DNA of 57,201 nt from Chryseobacterium sp. (GCF_019236175.1 NZ_JAFAJM010000021.1:1-57201); one strand, 5' to 3'; shown: positions 24,192-32,877, counted from the first letter of the stretch. A program made the numbers and translations. The notes: generated from the sequence alone by a model not told the origin.

Positions 24192-24199
24192 TATTTTTG
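24192..24199 (+). promoter_or_regulatory. -7 box upstream of the beta-barrel gene
   Basis: TATTTTTG on the plus strand, 73 nt before the ATG of the outer-membrane beta-barrel gene. The implied start lies just before the leader hairpin at 24207. Confidence 0.5.
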
Positions 24200-24206
24200 C
24201 CACCAT

Positions 24207-24235
24207 AATTCCTTCATTCGGGAGGAATTTCTTTT
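24207..24235 (+). terminator. Terminator-like hairpin, either DUF6438 terminator or leader attenuator
   Basis: AATTCCTTC/GGAGGAATT stem (one G-U pair, 5-nt loop) then TTCTTTTTG. It could end the DUF6438 transcript (39 nt after the stop). However, the -7 box at 24192 lies upstream of it, so a transcript from that box would carry the hairpin in its leader. Confidence 0.55.
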
Positions 24236-24271
24236 TGTAAAAACATTAATCATTTAACTTGAAAAAATAAA

Positions 24272-24895
24272 ATGAAGAAGATTATTTTATCGGCTCTGTT
24301 CTTGGCCATATCTACGGTTGTTTCAGCACAGGATTCAACGATAAATTTTGGAGTAAAAGGAGGTTATTCTCTGTCAGATATGAAATTTTACGGGGAGAAA
24401 ATGGATTCAAAATCTTATTTCTACGCAGGTATTGTAGCTGAACATTCTCTGTCTTCAAAATTCGGTTTACAGGCTGAAGTATTATATACCCAGCTCGGCG
24501 GCTCAACTGTATTTGAGGGAGCTCAGCTGATAGGGAATGAAATAGTCAACAAAAATGATATGAAGTTTGAATACAAGCTCAATCAGATTCAGGTTCCTGT
24601 TTCTGTAAAATATTATTTTGTACCTGCTTTTTCTGCTTCTGTGGGAATGAATTTCGGATTTAATATTTCATCCAAAACAAAAGCGGATACTACTTTTGGT
24701 GAAGTCAGCAGCGATAATGCTGAAGGTATAAAAACACTGAACCTCTTTCCTTTTCTGGGTGCGGAATATAAGATTAATGATAAATTCTTCGTGGATGCCC
24801 GATACAATTTCAATTTTTTTGAAGCCAATAAAACGAATGCTGTTCCTACAAAAATCGGCTTCTTACAGGCAGGAGTGGGATACAGGTTCAATTAA
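24272..24895 (+). CDS. Outer-membrane beta-barrel (porin-family) protein
   Basis: Protein of 207 residues with a signal peptide (cleavage after VSAQ, near residue 20) and a string of amphipathic beta strands (FGVKGGYSLSDM, SKFGLQAEVLYTQLGG, ASVGMNFGFNISS). It ends FLQAGVGYRFN, a terminal aromatic as expected for insertion by BamA. This fits the small eight-stranded OMP_b-brl_2 (PorT-like) group common in Flavobacteriia. Cargo or function is unknown. Confidence 0.88.
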   Translation: MKKIILSALFLAISTVVSAQDSTINFGVKGGYSLSDMKFYGEKMDSKSYFYAGIVAEHSLSSKFGLQAEVLYTQLGGSTVFEGAQLIGNEIVNKNDMKFEYKLNQIQVPVSVKYYFVPAFSASVGMNFGFNISSKTKADTTFGEVSSDNAEGIKTLNLFPFLGAEYKINDKFFVDARYNFNFFEANKTNAVPTKIGFLQAGVGYRFN

Positions 24896-24916
24896 GTTAA
24901 CCATCATCAGAAATAC

Positions 24917-24949
24917 AAATGGTTGCCCGAATCCGGACAACCATTTTTT
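24917..24949 (+). terminator. Terminator between the beta-barrel and T9SS-cargo genes
   Basis: AAATGGTTG/CAACCATTT stem, with partial inner pairing, followed by TTTTTT. It lies between convergent genes and may act in both directions. Confidence 0.85.
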
Positions 24950-24960
24950 CATATTCAATA

Positions 24961-26679
24961 TTATCGTTTGATAAACTGTTTGTTAGCCACTCCAGTATCG
25001 GTAACAATTCTGATCACATAAGAACCCGCCGGAATATTTTTAACATCCACCTGATTATTCCTGATCTCCGCATTTATTCTTTTACCGGAAATATCATAGA
25101 TTTCAACTTCCTTAATTTTTCCGGATGCTGAAATATTCAGCATATCTTTAACGGGATTAGGAAATATCCTGACCTCTGTATTCTGGTTACTCCTTTCACC
25201 TTTATCAAGGTTTAAGAACATACTTACAGGAGCGTTTGCTTTTGCTATATTCCCTGAAGATCTGCTTACAGCATTGGGGTCACATGTCGTAATTTTAGCA
25301 ATATACCGGTAAGCTCTTATCAGAGTATTGGGTAAAAGCGTGATGTTGTTTCCTGAATTCATGATGATCCCCTGATCTGCGGTTACCTGATAATTTCCTA
25401 TCGTTTTAATTTCTTTGGCAACATTATAGGTAAAAAGATTATCGTGAATTTCCGGAGTACTCAGGGTCAGCTGATCCATACACGGAGAATAGGGCGTTAC
25501 ATCATACTGGGATTCCACAGGCTGTGGTAATCCATAACGGGTTCCTCCGGCAGCCAGAGGAACAGCACTCATATTGACCCCCATTGACGGACCATACACA
25601 TCCGGATTAAGAATTTTACCCAGATAGATATTATTGGACCGGCTTATATAGATATCTCCGTATTTATTTCTCTGAATTCCCAGTTCTTCAAATTGCGGAT
25701 CAACAGCAGGATGATAAATTTCCATATGCTGAACATTGGAAGGGGTGGAATTAACAAGATCAATCGCGTGGATATTCCGATGCCCCAGGAAGAGGACGGA
25801 AGCATTTTTATTAAATTCCGGAACATAGCCCCGTATACCGTCAATTTGCAGTGAATAATCCGGAGTGATCATTCCGGTAGAGGAATTGAATGAATATACT
25901 TTATTGGTAAAAGTAGGATTAGGCGTAGCAGTATCATTGAAATAAGAAACGCAAATATAATGCGAATAACTATGATTGTAATTATTAGGAATCTTCGCAG
26001 AAGGTTTTATAGAATAATACTTGCTAGAGCCTAAATTTACAGGAAAATTTAAATCACTCACCACCGGGTTTCCATTACTGATCCCCTGATGACTGACTTT
26101 ATAACTGTACAGTTTTGTTCCGTTCGGGATCAGAACCCAGAAAGACTCATCGAGAACATTGGGAACCACCGTAATGGCTTCAGAAGTAAATGTCTGGCCG
26201 GTATTGCTCAGAACCGGAATTGTTTTGGCTCCCTGTACCACATCACCCAATGGTGCACCGTTATATCCGATAGCTCCTAAGGACATATCTACAATCGAAT
26301 AGCTGATCTTATTTGACATTCCGTTGCTTTCTCCGGTAATGAATACGTAATACTGCATAGAATTTGCAGGATTTTTTACAATGGCGAGCTGCTGTGCCGA
26401 ATCATTCTGATAAGGAGCAAGCAAAGTACCGTTGGGCATCACCTGATTGTCCCTGTTCCAGATCTTTTCGCCATTCATATAAAAGAGAAGATTTCCTCCG
26501 TCGTCACTTACGGCACCACAGGCCTCCAAAGCATACATACTGCTTGTACTTATGCCTACAGGGGTCTGATTATAAAAATTCACGGCGCCCTGGCTTCCAA
26601 AATACCAGTTATCATTTTGCCTCTGAGACAAAATGAGTAAAGGTATTGTCATCAATAATGTGATATAAATTTTTTTCAT
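24961..26679 (-). CDS. Secreted protein with type IX sorting domain (type A)
   Basis: Protein of 572 residues from the ATG at 26679 (MKKIYITLLM signal peptide); a reading from 26688 adds three residues. The C-terminal 75 residues are a T9SS type A sorting domain: VRIFPNPVKDMLNIS, VEIYDISGKRI, IPAGSYVIRI and the terminal KQFIKR. The body starts with QNDNWYFGSQGAVNFYN, a style found in Bacteroidetes surface proteins with beta-propeller-like repeats, but I cannot name the fold. It would be exported by Sec, then T9SS, and released or attached at the surface. The beta-roll gene upstream is 17 nt away. Confidence 0.88.
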   Translation of the reverse strand: MKKIYITLLMTIPLLILSQRQNDNWYFGSQGAVNFYNQTPVGISTSSMYALEACGAVSDDGGNLLFYMNGEKIWNRDNQVMPNGTLLAPYQNDSAQQLAIVKNPANSMQYYVFITGESNGMSNKISYSIVDMSLGAIGYNGAPLGDVVQGAKTIPVLSNTGQTFTSEAITVVPNVLDESFWVLIPNGTKLYSYKVSHQGISNGNPVVSDLNFPVNLGSSKYYSIKPSAKIPNNYNHSYSHYICVSYFNDTATPNPTFTNKVYSFNSSTGMITPDYSLQIDGIRGYVPEFNKNASVLFLGHRNIHAIDLVNSTPSNVQHMEIYHPAVDPQFEELGIQRNKYGDIYISRSNNIYLGKILNPDVYGPSMGVNMSAVPLAAGGTRYGLPQPVESQYDVTPYSPCMDQLTLSTPEIHDNLFTYNVAKEIKTIGNYQVTADQGIIMNSGNNITLLPNTLIRAYRYIAKITTCDPNAVSRSSGNIAKANAPVSMFLNLDKGERSNQNTEVRIFPNPVKDMLNISASGKIKEVEIYDISGKRINAEIRNNQVDVKNIPAGSYVIRIVTDTGVANKQFIKR

Positions 26680-26696
26680 TATAATCATTTATTGAA

Positions 26697-27839
26697 TTAT
26701 TTAATTTTTTTCTCCAGCGCATCAATCCTTTTCTGCTGCTCAAGGGTATACAACGTCAGTTCTTCAATCTTTTTTAACAAAAGGATGTTCATTTCTTTCA
26801 GTTCTATTCCGTTTTTAATGGCATCCTCTGTGGTGGGAACTTCAGGAAGGTGGCCGTTTTCCGTAATAAACTGATCCAGCTCGTTCAGTGGCATCAGCTT
26901 GTAATCCTTTTTAAAAACATAATCTGCCCAGCCGTTATCCGGGGCAATATCCACTTTTATTTTTTCCGTTCTGATCCCTTCTTTTACAAAAAGCTTGTAT
27001 TTTAGTCCGTCTGAAGTAATTCCGTCAGCCGGAAGCGGGCTGATAAACTTTCCGATACCGATAGTCCCGTTGTTCCCGATGATCCAGTTCCCGATATTCA
27101 ATTCATTTTGAGGAGCTGACATATACGGAATGATGGAATTTCCGATAAAAATATTGTTATTTCCTGAAAGAATCGTATTGGCGTTGGAAAATCCCAAAGC
27201 AATATTGTTGCTTCCGGAGGTCATCCCACCAAACGAACTGGCCCCCACGACCGTGTTATTATTTCCTGTCCCGATATACCTCAGGGCGTCTTTTCCAATC
27301 CCCACATTATAGTCTCCGGTCAGATATCCTGATCCAATCGCACTGTTACCGATCCCTATGTTTCCTGCTCCTGTCTTAAAGCTTTCCATCGCATTCATTC
27401 CCAGCGCAGTATTCATTGAACCACTATTGGTAAGCCGCATACTATTGGCACCTATGGCTACATTCATATCGCCGCTGGTCATAAGAGACATCGCGTTACC
27501 TCCGAAAGCGGCATTGGCCCCTCCGGTTGAGTTCATCGTAAAAGTTCCCATTCCGAAAGCTGTATTCAACAGACCTGTAGGATTATCATATCCGCCACCG
27601 AAAAACAGATTCCTGTCCCATACCTGACCGGCTGAAGTCACATCAAAAAAGATAAATCTTCCGCCAGGTGTGATTTTCAGCTTATCTGTATTATTGGTTT
27701 TAAATACCAGGGACTGATTGTCTGTTGTTCCGATAAAATTAGTTCCGGGAGCCGTTCCTGAATTTCCTGTAAGATTCCACGATTGGGCATGAACTGCCAG
27801 ACCGCAAACAGCGGCAAGTAAAATGATTGTTTTTTTCAT
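26697..27839 (-). CDS. 17-residue-repeat beta-roll (tail-fibre/YadA-head-like) protein
   Basis: Protein of 380 residues. A signal peptide (1-19, ending VHAQ) is followed by nine repeats whose Asn residues lie at 92, 109, 126, 143, 160, 178, 195, 212 and 229, that is a spacing of 17 with one 18. The consensus is N-x-A-x-G-x-x-A followed by TSG-x. Such repeats form a left-handed parallel beta-roll, as in trimeric adhesin heads and phage fibres. The C-terminal part (310-380) has LNELDQFITENGHLPEVP and then a coiled coil, a common ending in Bacteroidetes fibre-like proteins. It lacks a T9SS domain. It is probably a trimeric surface or periplasmic structure, co-transcribed with the T9SS cargo gene. 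Confidence 0.85.
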   Translation of the reverse strand: MKKTIILLAAVCGLAVHAQSWNLTGNSGTAPGTNFIGTTDNQSLVFKTNNTDKLKITPGGRFIFFDVTSAGQVWDRNLFFGGGYDNPTGLLNTAFGMGTFTMNSTGGANAAFGGNAMSLMTSGDMNVAIGANSMRLTNSGSMNTALGMNAMESFKTGAGNIGIGNSAIGSGYLTGDYNVGIGKDALRYIGTGNNNTVVGASSFGGMTSGSNNIALGFSNANTILSGNNNIFIGNSIIPYMSAPQNELNIGNWIIGNNGTIGIGKFISPLPADGITSDGLKYKLFVKEGIRTEKIKVDIAPDNGWADYVFKKDYKLMPLNELDQFITENGHLPEVPTTEDAIKNGIELKEMNILLLKKIEELTLYTLEQQKRIDALEKKIK

Positions 27840-27858
27840 GATTAAATTAGTTTACGCT

Positions 27859-27866
27859 CAAATATA
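27859..27866 (-). promoter_or_regulatory. -7 box of the beta-roll/T9SS cargo operon
   Basis: TATATTTG on the minus strand, 20 nt before the beta-roll ATG. No -33 TTTG at standard spacing is seen. Confidence 0.5.
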
Positions 27867-28043
27867 TAGCATAAAAATGAATAATATGATATAAAATAAT
27901 TAAAATTTATTATAATTTTAAAAATATAATTAAAAACACATTAAATTATAAATGAAAATTCCATTTATGGATAATAAAAAAATAAATGAAAATGAATTGT
28001 TTACCCTCGCATAGAACACATGAATTCTTAAAAATATTTAGAG

Positions 28044-28051
28044 TACCTTTG
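28044..28051 (+). promoter_or_regulatory. -7 box upstream of the first DEAD-box helicase
   Basis: TACCTTTG on the plus strand, giving a leader of about 50 nt. The leader contains an ATG-TAA start-stop pair at 28056-28061. Confidence 0.6.
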
Positions 28052-28109
28052 CAAAATGTAATTCTTTCAGACTGAGAGAATTTTTATTTAAAATTTTAAA
28101 ATCATTCAT

Positions 28110-29417
28110 TTGAATTTTACAGACTTACAACTTATAGAACCTATTGCTAAAGCAATTCAGGAACAGGGATACACCACTCCTACCCCTATTCAGGAAAGAT
28201 CTATTCCTGATATATTAGAAGGCAGAGACTTTTTAGGCTGTGCCCAGACGGGAACAGGTAAAACTGCAGCCTTTTCCATTCCTATTTTACAAAATTTATC
28301 TAAGAATAAAATTTCTAATAATCATATAAAAGCTTTAATTCTTACTCCAACAAGAGAATTAGCTATTCAAATTGAAGAAAACATCAATGCTTACGGTAAA
28401 TATCTCCCTCTAAAACAACTCGTTATTTTCGGAGGGGTAAAACAGGGAAATCAGGAGGCTGCATTGAAAAAAGGGGTTGATATTTTAGTAGCAACTCCGG
28501 GAAGACTTCTTGACTTTATTGCTCAGGGAATTATCAGCCTGAAAAATCTTGAAATATTTGTTCTTGATGAAGCGGACAGAATGCTTGATATGGGGTTTGT
28601 ACATGATGTTAAAAGGATTATTAAACTTTTACCTCAAAGAAGACAAACTTTGTTTTTCTCTGCGACGATGCCCGGAGAAATTCAAAAACTGGCTAATTCG
28701 ATTCTGAACAATCCTGTAAAAGTAGAAGTAACCCCGGTTTCTTCTACAGCAGATACGATCAAGCAGTCGGTTTATTTTGTAGAAAGAGAGAATAAGCTGA
28801 ATCTGTTGTCTCACATTCTTAAAAATGACATTGCAGATTCTGTACTGGTATTTTCAAGAACAAAACACGGTGCCGATAAGATCGCCAGAAAACTTCAGAA
28901 GGACAATATTTCTGCAGAAGCCATTCACGGAAATAAGTCTCAAAATGCGAGACAGAATGCCCTTAACAACTTTAAATCAGGAAAAACAAGAATACTTGTA
29001 GCTACAGATATTGCTGCAAGAGGTATTGATATTGATGAATTAAAGTTTGTGATCAATTTTGAACTTTCAGATGTTTCTGAAACTTACGTACACAGAATCG
29101 GAAGAACAGGAAGAGCAGGTGCTGAAGGATCATCCATTTCTTTTGTAGACGGGCTGGATCTTCTTAACCTAAAGAATACGGAAAAATTAATCGGAAAGAA
29201 AATCCCTGTGGTAAAGGATCATCCGTTCCATACAGATGATCTTGTAGCTCAGAAAAGAGATTCAAATAATAAACCGATGTCTGCAGGAGCAGATAAACAA
29301 GGTCCGAGACAACCTTCAAGAGGTCCTAAAAACAATAATAATAAAAAGAAAACCGAAGGATCCGCTCCGGTAGGATTTAAAAAGCCTAAAAACAAGAACT
29401 TCACCAGGAAGAAATAA
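28110..29417 (+). CDS. DEAD-box RNA helicase (RhlE-type) with TTG start
   Basis: Helicase of 435 residues. Q motif TPIQERSIP, Walker A AQTGTGKT, PTRELA, DEAD box VLDEADRML, SAT, and HRIGRTGRAG are all present. The C-terminal tail (about 365-435) is rich in Lys, Asn and Pro and likely binds RNA. No ATG precedes the conserved start: the reading begins MNFTDLQLIEPI at a TTG (28110-28112), preceded in frame by ATT and CAT codons, so TTG is the best start. It remodels RNA in ribosome assembly or decay, often at low temperature. Confidence 0.94.
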   Translation: MNFTDLQLIEPIAKAIQEQGYTTPTPIQERSIPDILEGRDFLGCAQTGTGKTAAFSIPILQNLSKNKISNNHIKALILTPTRELAIQIEENINAYGKYLPLKQLVIFGGVKQGNQEAALKKGVDILVATPGRLLDFIAQGIISLKNLEIFVLDEADRMLDMGFVHDVKRIIKLLPQRRQTLFFSATMPGEIQKLANSILNNPVKVEVTPVSSTADTIKQSVYFVERENKLNLLSHILKNDIADSVLVFSRTKHGADKIARKLQKDNISAEAIHGNKSQNARQNALNNFKSGKTRILVATDIAARGIDIDELKFVINFELSDVSETYVHRIGRTGRAGAEGSSISFVDGLDLLNLKNTEKLIGKKIPVVKDHPFHTDDLVAQKRDSNNKPMSAGADKQGPRQPSRGPKNNNNKKKTEGSAPVGFKKPKNKNFTRKK

Positions 29418-29423
29418 AATACA

Positions 29424-29450
29424 AAAGCTGTCTCATTGAGGCAGCTTTTT
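29424..29450. terminator. Bidirectional terminator, helicase/tatD
   Basis: AAAGCTGTCTC/GAGGCAGCTTT hairpin with a 3-nt loop, T run on the plus side and A run on the other. It lies between the convergent helicase and TatD-family genes. Confidence 0.85.
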
Positions 29451-29484
29451 ATTTTTTCAGCAAAGAGCAATGTTATAATTGCTT

Positions 29485-30246
29485 TTATCGGAAAAGTTTC
29501 TTCGCATTTTCGGTGGTAATCCTATCTATTTCTGAAAAATCTTTTCCATAAATATTCACCAGCTTTCCTGCTACAAGATCAAGATAAGCGCTCTCATTTC
29601 TTTTCCCTCTGTGCGGAACCGGCGCCAGATAGGGAGAATCTGTTTCAAGCACAATTTTATCCAAAGGGACTTCGTGCAGAAACTGATCTATTTTACCGTT
29701 TTTAAATGTTACGACACCTCCAATCCCCAAAATAAAATTGAGGTCTATAGCATGCTTTGCCTGTTCCAGATTACCGGAAAAACAATGGAATATCCCTCTC
29801 AGTTTAGGATGTTTCTTTTTCTCAAGTACTTCAAAAGTTTCATCAAAACTTTCTCTTGTATGGATCACAATCGGAAGATCTTTTTCTATTGCCCAGTCAA
29901 TCTGCTGCTCAAAAGCTTTTACCTGAATGTCCAATGTTGTTTTATCCCAATACAAATCAATTCCGATCTCTCCAATTGCCGGAAAATGTCTTTGATCAAG
30001 ATAAGTTTTAACAAGTTCCAGCTCTTTTTCCCAGGATTCAGGTTTTACATAACACGGATGTAATCCCATCATCGAGAAAATCTGCCCCGGATATTCAGCT
30101 TCCAATGTCAGCATTTTTTCATGAGATTCGGAATCTATAGCCGGAAGATAAAACGCTGTAATGTTTTTATCTAAAGCTCGCTGAATAGCTTCTCTTCTGT
30201 CTTCATCAAATTCTTCAGCATATAAATGTGTATGTGTATCAATCAT
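29485..30246 (-). CDS. TatD family metal-dependent hydrolase
   Basis: TIM-barrel hydrolase of 253 residues. Metal ligands are visible as DTHTHLY at 3-9, GEIGIDLYWD, VIHTRES, HCFSGN and LETDSPYLAPVPHRGKRNE, the family signatures in order. TatD proteins are DNA exonucleases or D-aminoacyl-tRNA deacylases; the substrate here is not decided by sequence. It is last in a GSCFA-DUF4269-TatD run, 7 nt after DUF4269, and ends at the shared terminator at 29424. Confidence 0.95.
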   Translation of the reverse strand: MIDTHTHLYAEEFDEDRREAIQRALDKNITAFYLPAIDSESHEKMLTLEAEYPGQIFSMMGLHPCYVKPESWEKELELVKTYLDQRHFPAIGEIGIDLYWDKTTLDIQVKAFEQQIDWAIEKDLPIVIHTRESFDETFEVLEKKKHPKLRGIFHCFSGNLEQAKHAIDLNFILGIGGVVTFKNGKIDQFLHEVPLDKIVLETDSPYLAPVPHRGKRNESAYLDLVAGKLVNIYGKDFSEIDRITTENAKKLFR

Positions 30247-30253
30247 TTTGTTA

Positions 30254-30778
30254 TCATTTTAACAGATCTTCATAGGGGTTTTCCAGATTCATCAGCATAC
30301 CAAATGCAGGTTCTGTTTTTATTCCCCTTTTTTTCAGCTCTATTATTTTTTGTTTAAATTCTTCTCCTTTTTCCTGCAATATTTTATACTCAGCAATCAT
30401 ATGCCTATAAGCATTTTGCTGTATAACCGGTTTATTTTGTCCGAAAATCTCAACCGGAAATTCTTCCAGCATAAAATTCAGTACAATACTTTTTTCTCCT
30501 CTTACCACCATTTCTTCAACGTTTATCTCTGCATCAGGCGGAATCAGCTCAGTTGCTGTAATATGATTCAAAAAATTTTCTTTAGCGGCCAGATCAATTT
30601 CACAGATAATATCAAGATCACTTCCCTCCACATCAATGTCAATAGGAATGGTTCCCGCTAAAACCGGTGAATAGATACTCAGTTTTTCAAAAACCTTGTA
30701 TCGGGTAAGGATTTCAAAAGCTCTTTTTTGCTTTCCGCTACCTTCTTTCAAATAATCAAGCTTTGTAAAATCAGTCAT
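30254..30778 (-). CDS. DUF4269 domain protein (nucleotidyltransferase-like)
   Basis: Protein of 174 residues matching DUF4269 by its pattern. It opens KLDYLKEGSGKQKRAFEIL, then has LAGTIPIDIDVEGSDLDIICE, with acidic residues spaced as in minimal nucleotidyltransferases (GSDLD). A later block has VVRGEKSIVLNFMLEEFPVEIF. There is no signal peptide. It overlaps the GSCFA stop by 8 nt and is 7 nt before TatD, so it is translated as part of a compact operon. The nucleotidyltransferase relation is an inference from the motif. Confidence 0.85.
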   Translation of the reverse strand: MTDFTKLDYLKEGSGKQKRAFEILTRYKVFEKLSIYSPVLAGTIPIDIDVEGSDLDIICEIDLAAKENFLNHITATELIPPDAEINVEEMVVRGEKSIVLNFMLEEFPVEIFGQNKPVIQQNAYRHMIAEYKILQEKGEEFKQKIIELKKRGIKTEPAFGMLMNLENPYEDLLK

Positions 30779-31730
30779 TTGAAAATATGTTATGCTTAAC
30801 CTTTTCCTGCTGATTTTTAATTCTCTGATCCAGCTTTTCTCTGAATTCTATGAATTTAGGATCTTTTTTATCACTTGTTTTATGTTCCAGCGCTTTTATT
30901 ATTTTGAAATTTTCTTTGATAAAGTCTTTTGTCTCTTCTGAGAAATAAGAATCACCAAATTTTTCAAAAATATAATTAACAGCCTGAGTACTTGGGTGAA
31001 TCATGTCTTCCTTATAAAAACGATAGTCTCTGAGATCATCCATAAGAACCTCATAAACAGGCAGATAATGACAATTTTCAAACATTGATATAGATTCATG
31101 AATGGCGGTGATCAGTTTTGATTTACTCAGCTGATTTTCTACCATTCCGTCCTTGGTATGTCTTACCGGTGAAACGGTAAATAAAATCTGTACCCCTTCC
31201 TTGCAAATATCCTTAAGTTCAAGAATAGTATCATAGATGGAATGAGTCAGTTCCTGATGAGAGAGCAGTCTTTTCTGAAAAAATTTCTGAGGAATCTTAT
31301 GACAGTTGGCTACCAGTTTTTTCTTGGGAAGAAATTCATAAATAAAGGATGTTCCATAGGTGATGATCACCCAGTCTGCTTCCTGAAGAAATGCATTTCC
31401 CGCTTCAATAGCAGTATTGATTTTATCTAAAGTCTGATGAATATACCGCGTATCAAAACCGGTATGATGATCCAAAGAGATGTACTCATCATTATATGTG
31501 ATCAGATCCTCTTCTTCATAAAATGCTGAATCATGAAGAATTTTAATTTCATTACAAATGGAATGAGGATTAAAGATGGTCCCGAAGGGGTTATTCAATG
31601 TCTGAAGCTGCCCCTGCTGCAGTAAATCTGTCATTTCAGAAGCAAAACATGAGCCTATTGAAAATATCCGGTCTTCAATCTCAATCTTCTTTTCTGATGT
31701 TCTAATATCAACTTCGGTTCTGAATTTCAT
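30771..31730 (-). CDS. GSCFA domain protein
   Basis: Protein of 319 residues from the ATG at 31730, where MKFRTEVDIRTSEKKIE begins. A longer reading from 31790 crosses the palindromic spacer and has no family resemblance. The namesake motif GSCFASEM is at about 27-34, followed by NPFGTIFNPHSI. VITYGTSFIYEF near 130 and HPSTQAVNYIFEKF near 225-238 complete an SGNH-hydrolase-like set. The family is thought to be an esterase or acyltransferase acting on carbohydrate-linked groups, but no reaction is proven. Confidence 0.88.
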   Translation of the reverse strand: MKFRTEVDIRTSEKKIEIEDRIFSIGSCFASEMTDLLQQGQLQTLNNPFGTIFNPHSICNEIKILHDSAFYEEEDLITYNDEYISLDHHTGFDTRYIHQTLDKINTAIEAGNAFLQEADWVIITYGTSFIYEFLPKKKLVANCHKIPQKFFQKRLLSHQELTHSIYDTILELKDICKEGVQILFTVSPVRHTKDGMVENQLSKSKLITAIHESISMFENCHYLPVYEVLMDDLRDYRFYKEDMIHPSTQAVNYIFEKFGDSYFSEETKDFIKENFKIIKALEHKTSDKKDPKFIEFREKLDQRIKNQQEKVKHNIFSND

Positions 31731-31744
31731 TGTATAGATGTTAG

Positions 31745-31799
31745 GCGGCAGGAAATAGGTAGCAGATAAGCTGCTCCTACTCCCTATCATCTGCTTCCT
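31745..31799. repeat. Imperfect palindrome of GCAGGAAATAGG / CCTATC-type words
   Basis: The short gap upstream of the GSCFA ATG contains GCAGGAAATAGGTAGCAG (31748-31765). This is followed by CTGCTCCTACTCCCTATC and CTGCTTCCT (31771-31799), which are echoed reverse complements. It could form an imperfect hairpin directly after the polyprenyl synthase stop codon, and is a further member of the class at 12282, 21769 and 22504. Confidence 0.5.
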
Positions 31800-31803
31800 C
31801 TAT

Positions 31804-32775
31804 TTAGCTCTCTCTTCTCAATAAATAATTGGCCAGTTCAATAAACGGTTTTTTCTTTTCTTCCGGAATATCAATTTTCTGAAGATAACTTTGTCCGATT
31901 TCATTGTGTTTTTCAATTAACCGAAGTGCTTTTTCATCCACTTTTGTTCTTCTGAAGATTTTTTCAACCCCGTAGATTTTATCAACGTTTTCTGTCTTTT
32001 TGGAATACCAGTAATCAAGTTCTTTTCTTTCTTCTTCCGTTGCATGCTCTTTGGCCAACAAATAAAGAACAGTCTTCTTATTCTCGTAAATATCTCCTGC
32101 GTGTTTTTTTCCAAACTGAGCCTGATCTCCGAATACGTCAAGATAATCATCCATAATCTGGAATGCTATACCGATGTGTTTTCCAAAATTAAAAATCGCT
32201 TTAGCATCTTTGAAATCAGCTTTGGCAATTAACGCTCCGATCTCGAATGAAGAAGCACTTAATACTCCGGTTTTATAAGTAATCATTCTGATATAATCAT
32301 CAAAAGTTACATTTTCCTGGGTTTCGAAATTGATATCATACTGCTGTCCTTCACATAATAAAAGTCCTGTATGGGTAAATATTCTGATACAGGCTTTAAA
32401 AATTTCAGGTTCAAGATCTTCAAAAAACTTATACGCTTTAAGCATCAGCCCGTCTCCGGAAAGAATTCCTACGTTAATTCCATGTAAAGTATGAATAGTA
32501 GGTTTATTTCTTCTTAAAGGAGCTTCATCCATAATATCGTCATGGATCAGCGTGAAATTATGGAAAAACTCGATCGCTAAAGCCGGCTTTATAGCCTGTT
32601 TAAGATCTCCTCCAAACAGATCACATGCCATCAGTACCATAATGGGACGAAGACGCTTTCCGCCATGGGAAATAATGTAATTCATCGGATCATACAGTTC
32701 CGTAGGTTTATCTTTAAAAGTATACTTATTGATGGCGTCACCAACGATCTGCTGGTATCTGTCTAAAAATTCCAT
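31804..32775 (-). CDS. Polyprenyl diphosphate synthase
   Basis: Trans-isoprenyl diphosphate synthase of 323 residues. GGKRLRP is at 38-44, the first Asp-rich motif DDIMD at 79-83, and the second is QIMDDYLD at about 207-214. Bulky residues upstream of the first Asp motif (EFFHNFTLI) are compatible with a long-chain (C30 or more) or geranylgeranyl product, but I cannot fix chain length. It supplies isoprenoid chains for quinone or for lipid carriers, possibly including the acceptor of the UbiA-like enzyme at 5198. It has its own promoter box and lies behind the pit terminator. Confidence 0.94.
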   Translation of the reverse strand: MEFLDRYQQIVGDAINKYTFKDKPTELYDPMNYIISHGGKRLRPIMVLMACDLFGGDLKQAIKPALAIEFFHNFTLIHDDIMDEAPLRRNKPTIHTLHGINVGILSGDGLMLKAYKFFEDLEPEIFKACIRIFTHTGLLLCEGQQYDINFETQENVTFDDYIRMITYKTGVLSASSFEIGALIAKADFKDAKAIFNFGKHIGIAFQIMDDYLDVFGDQAQFGKKHAGDIYENKKTVLYLLAKEHATEEERKELDYWYSKKTENVDKIYGVEKIFRRTKVDEKALRLIEKHNEIGQSYLQKIDIPEEKKKPFIELANYLLRRES

Positions 32776-32793
32776 AAAATCTTATAATTTGAA

Positions 32794-32801
32794 CAAAAAT
32801 A
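32794..32801 (-). promoter_or_regulatory. -7 box of the polyprenyl synthase gene
   Basis: TATTTTTG on the minus strand, 19 nt before the ATG. No evident -33 element. Confidence 0.5.
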
Positions 32802-32828
32802 CAATTTTTCGAGGCTTTATAAAACAAA

Positions 32829-32854
32829 AAACTTTGCCCGGATGGACAAAGTTT
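32829..32854 (-). terminator. Terminator of the DUF47-PiT operon
   Basis: AAACTTTG/CAAAGTTT stem with inner CC/GG pairing, followed on the minus strand by a T-rich run, 24 nt after the transporter stop codon. Confidence 0.8.
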
Positions 32855-32877
32855 GTATGAATATTTTAATTTACAGC

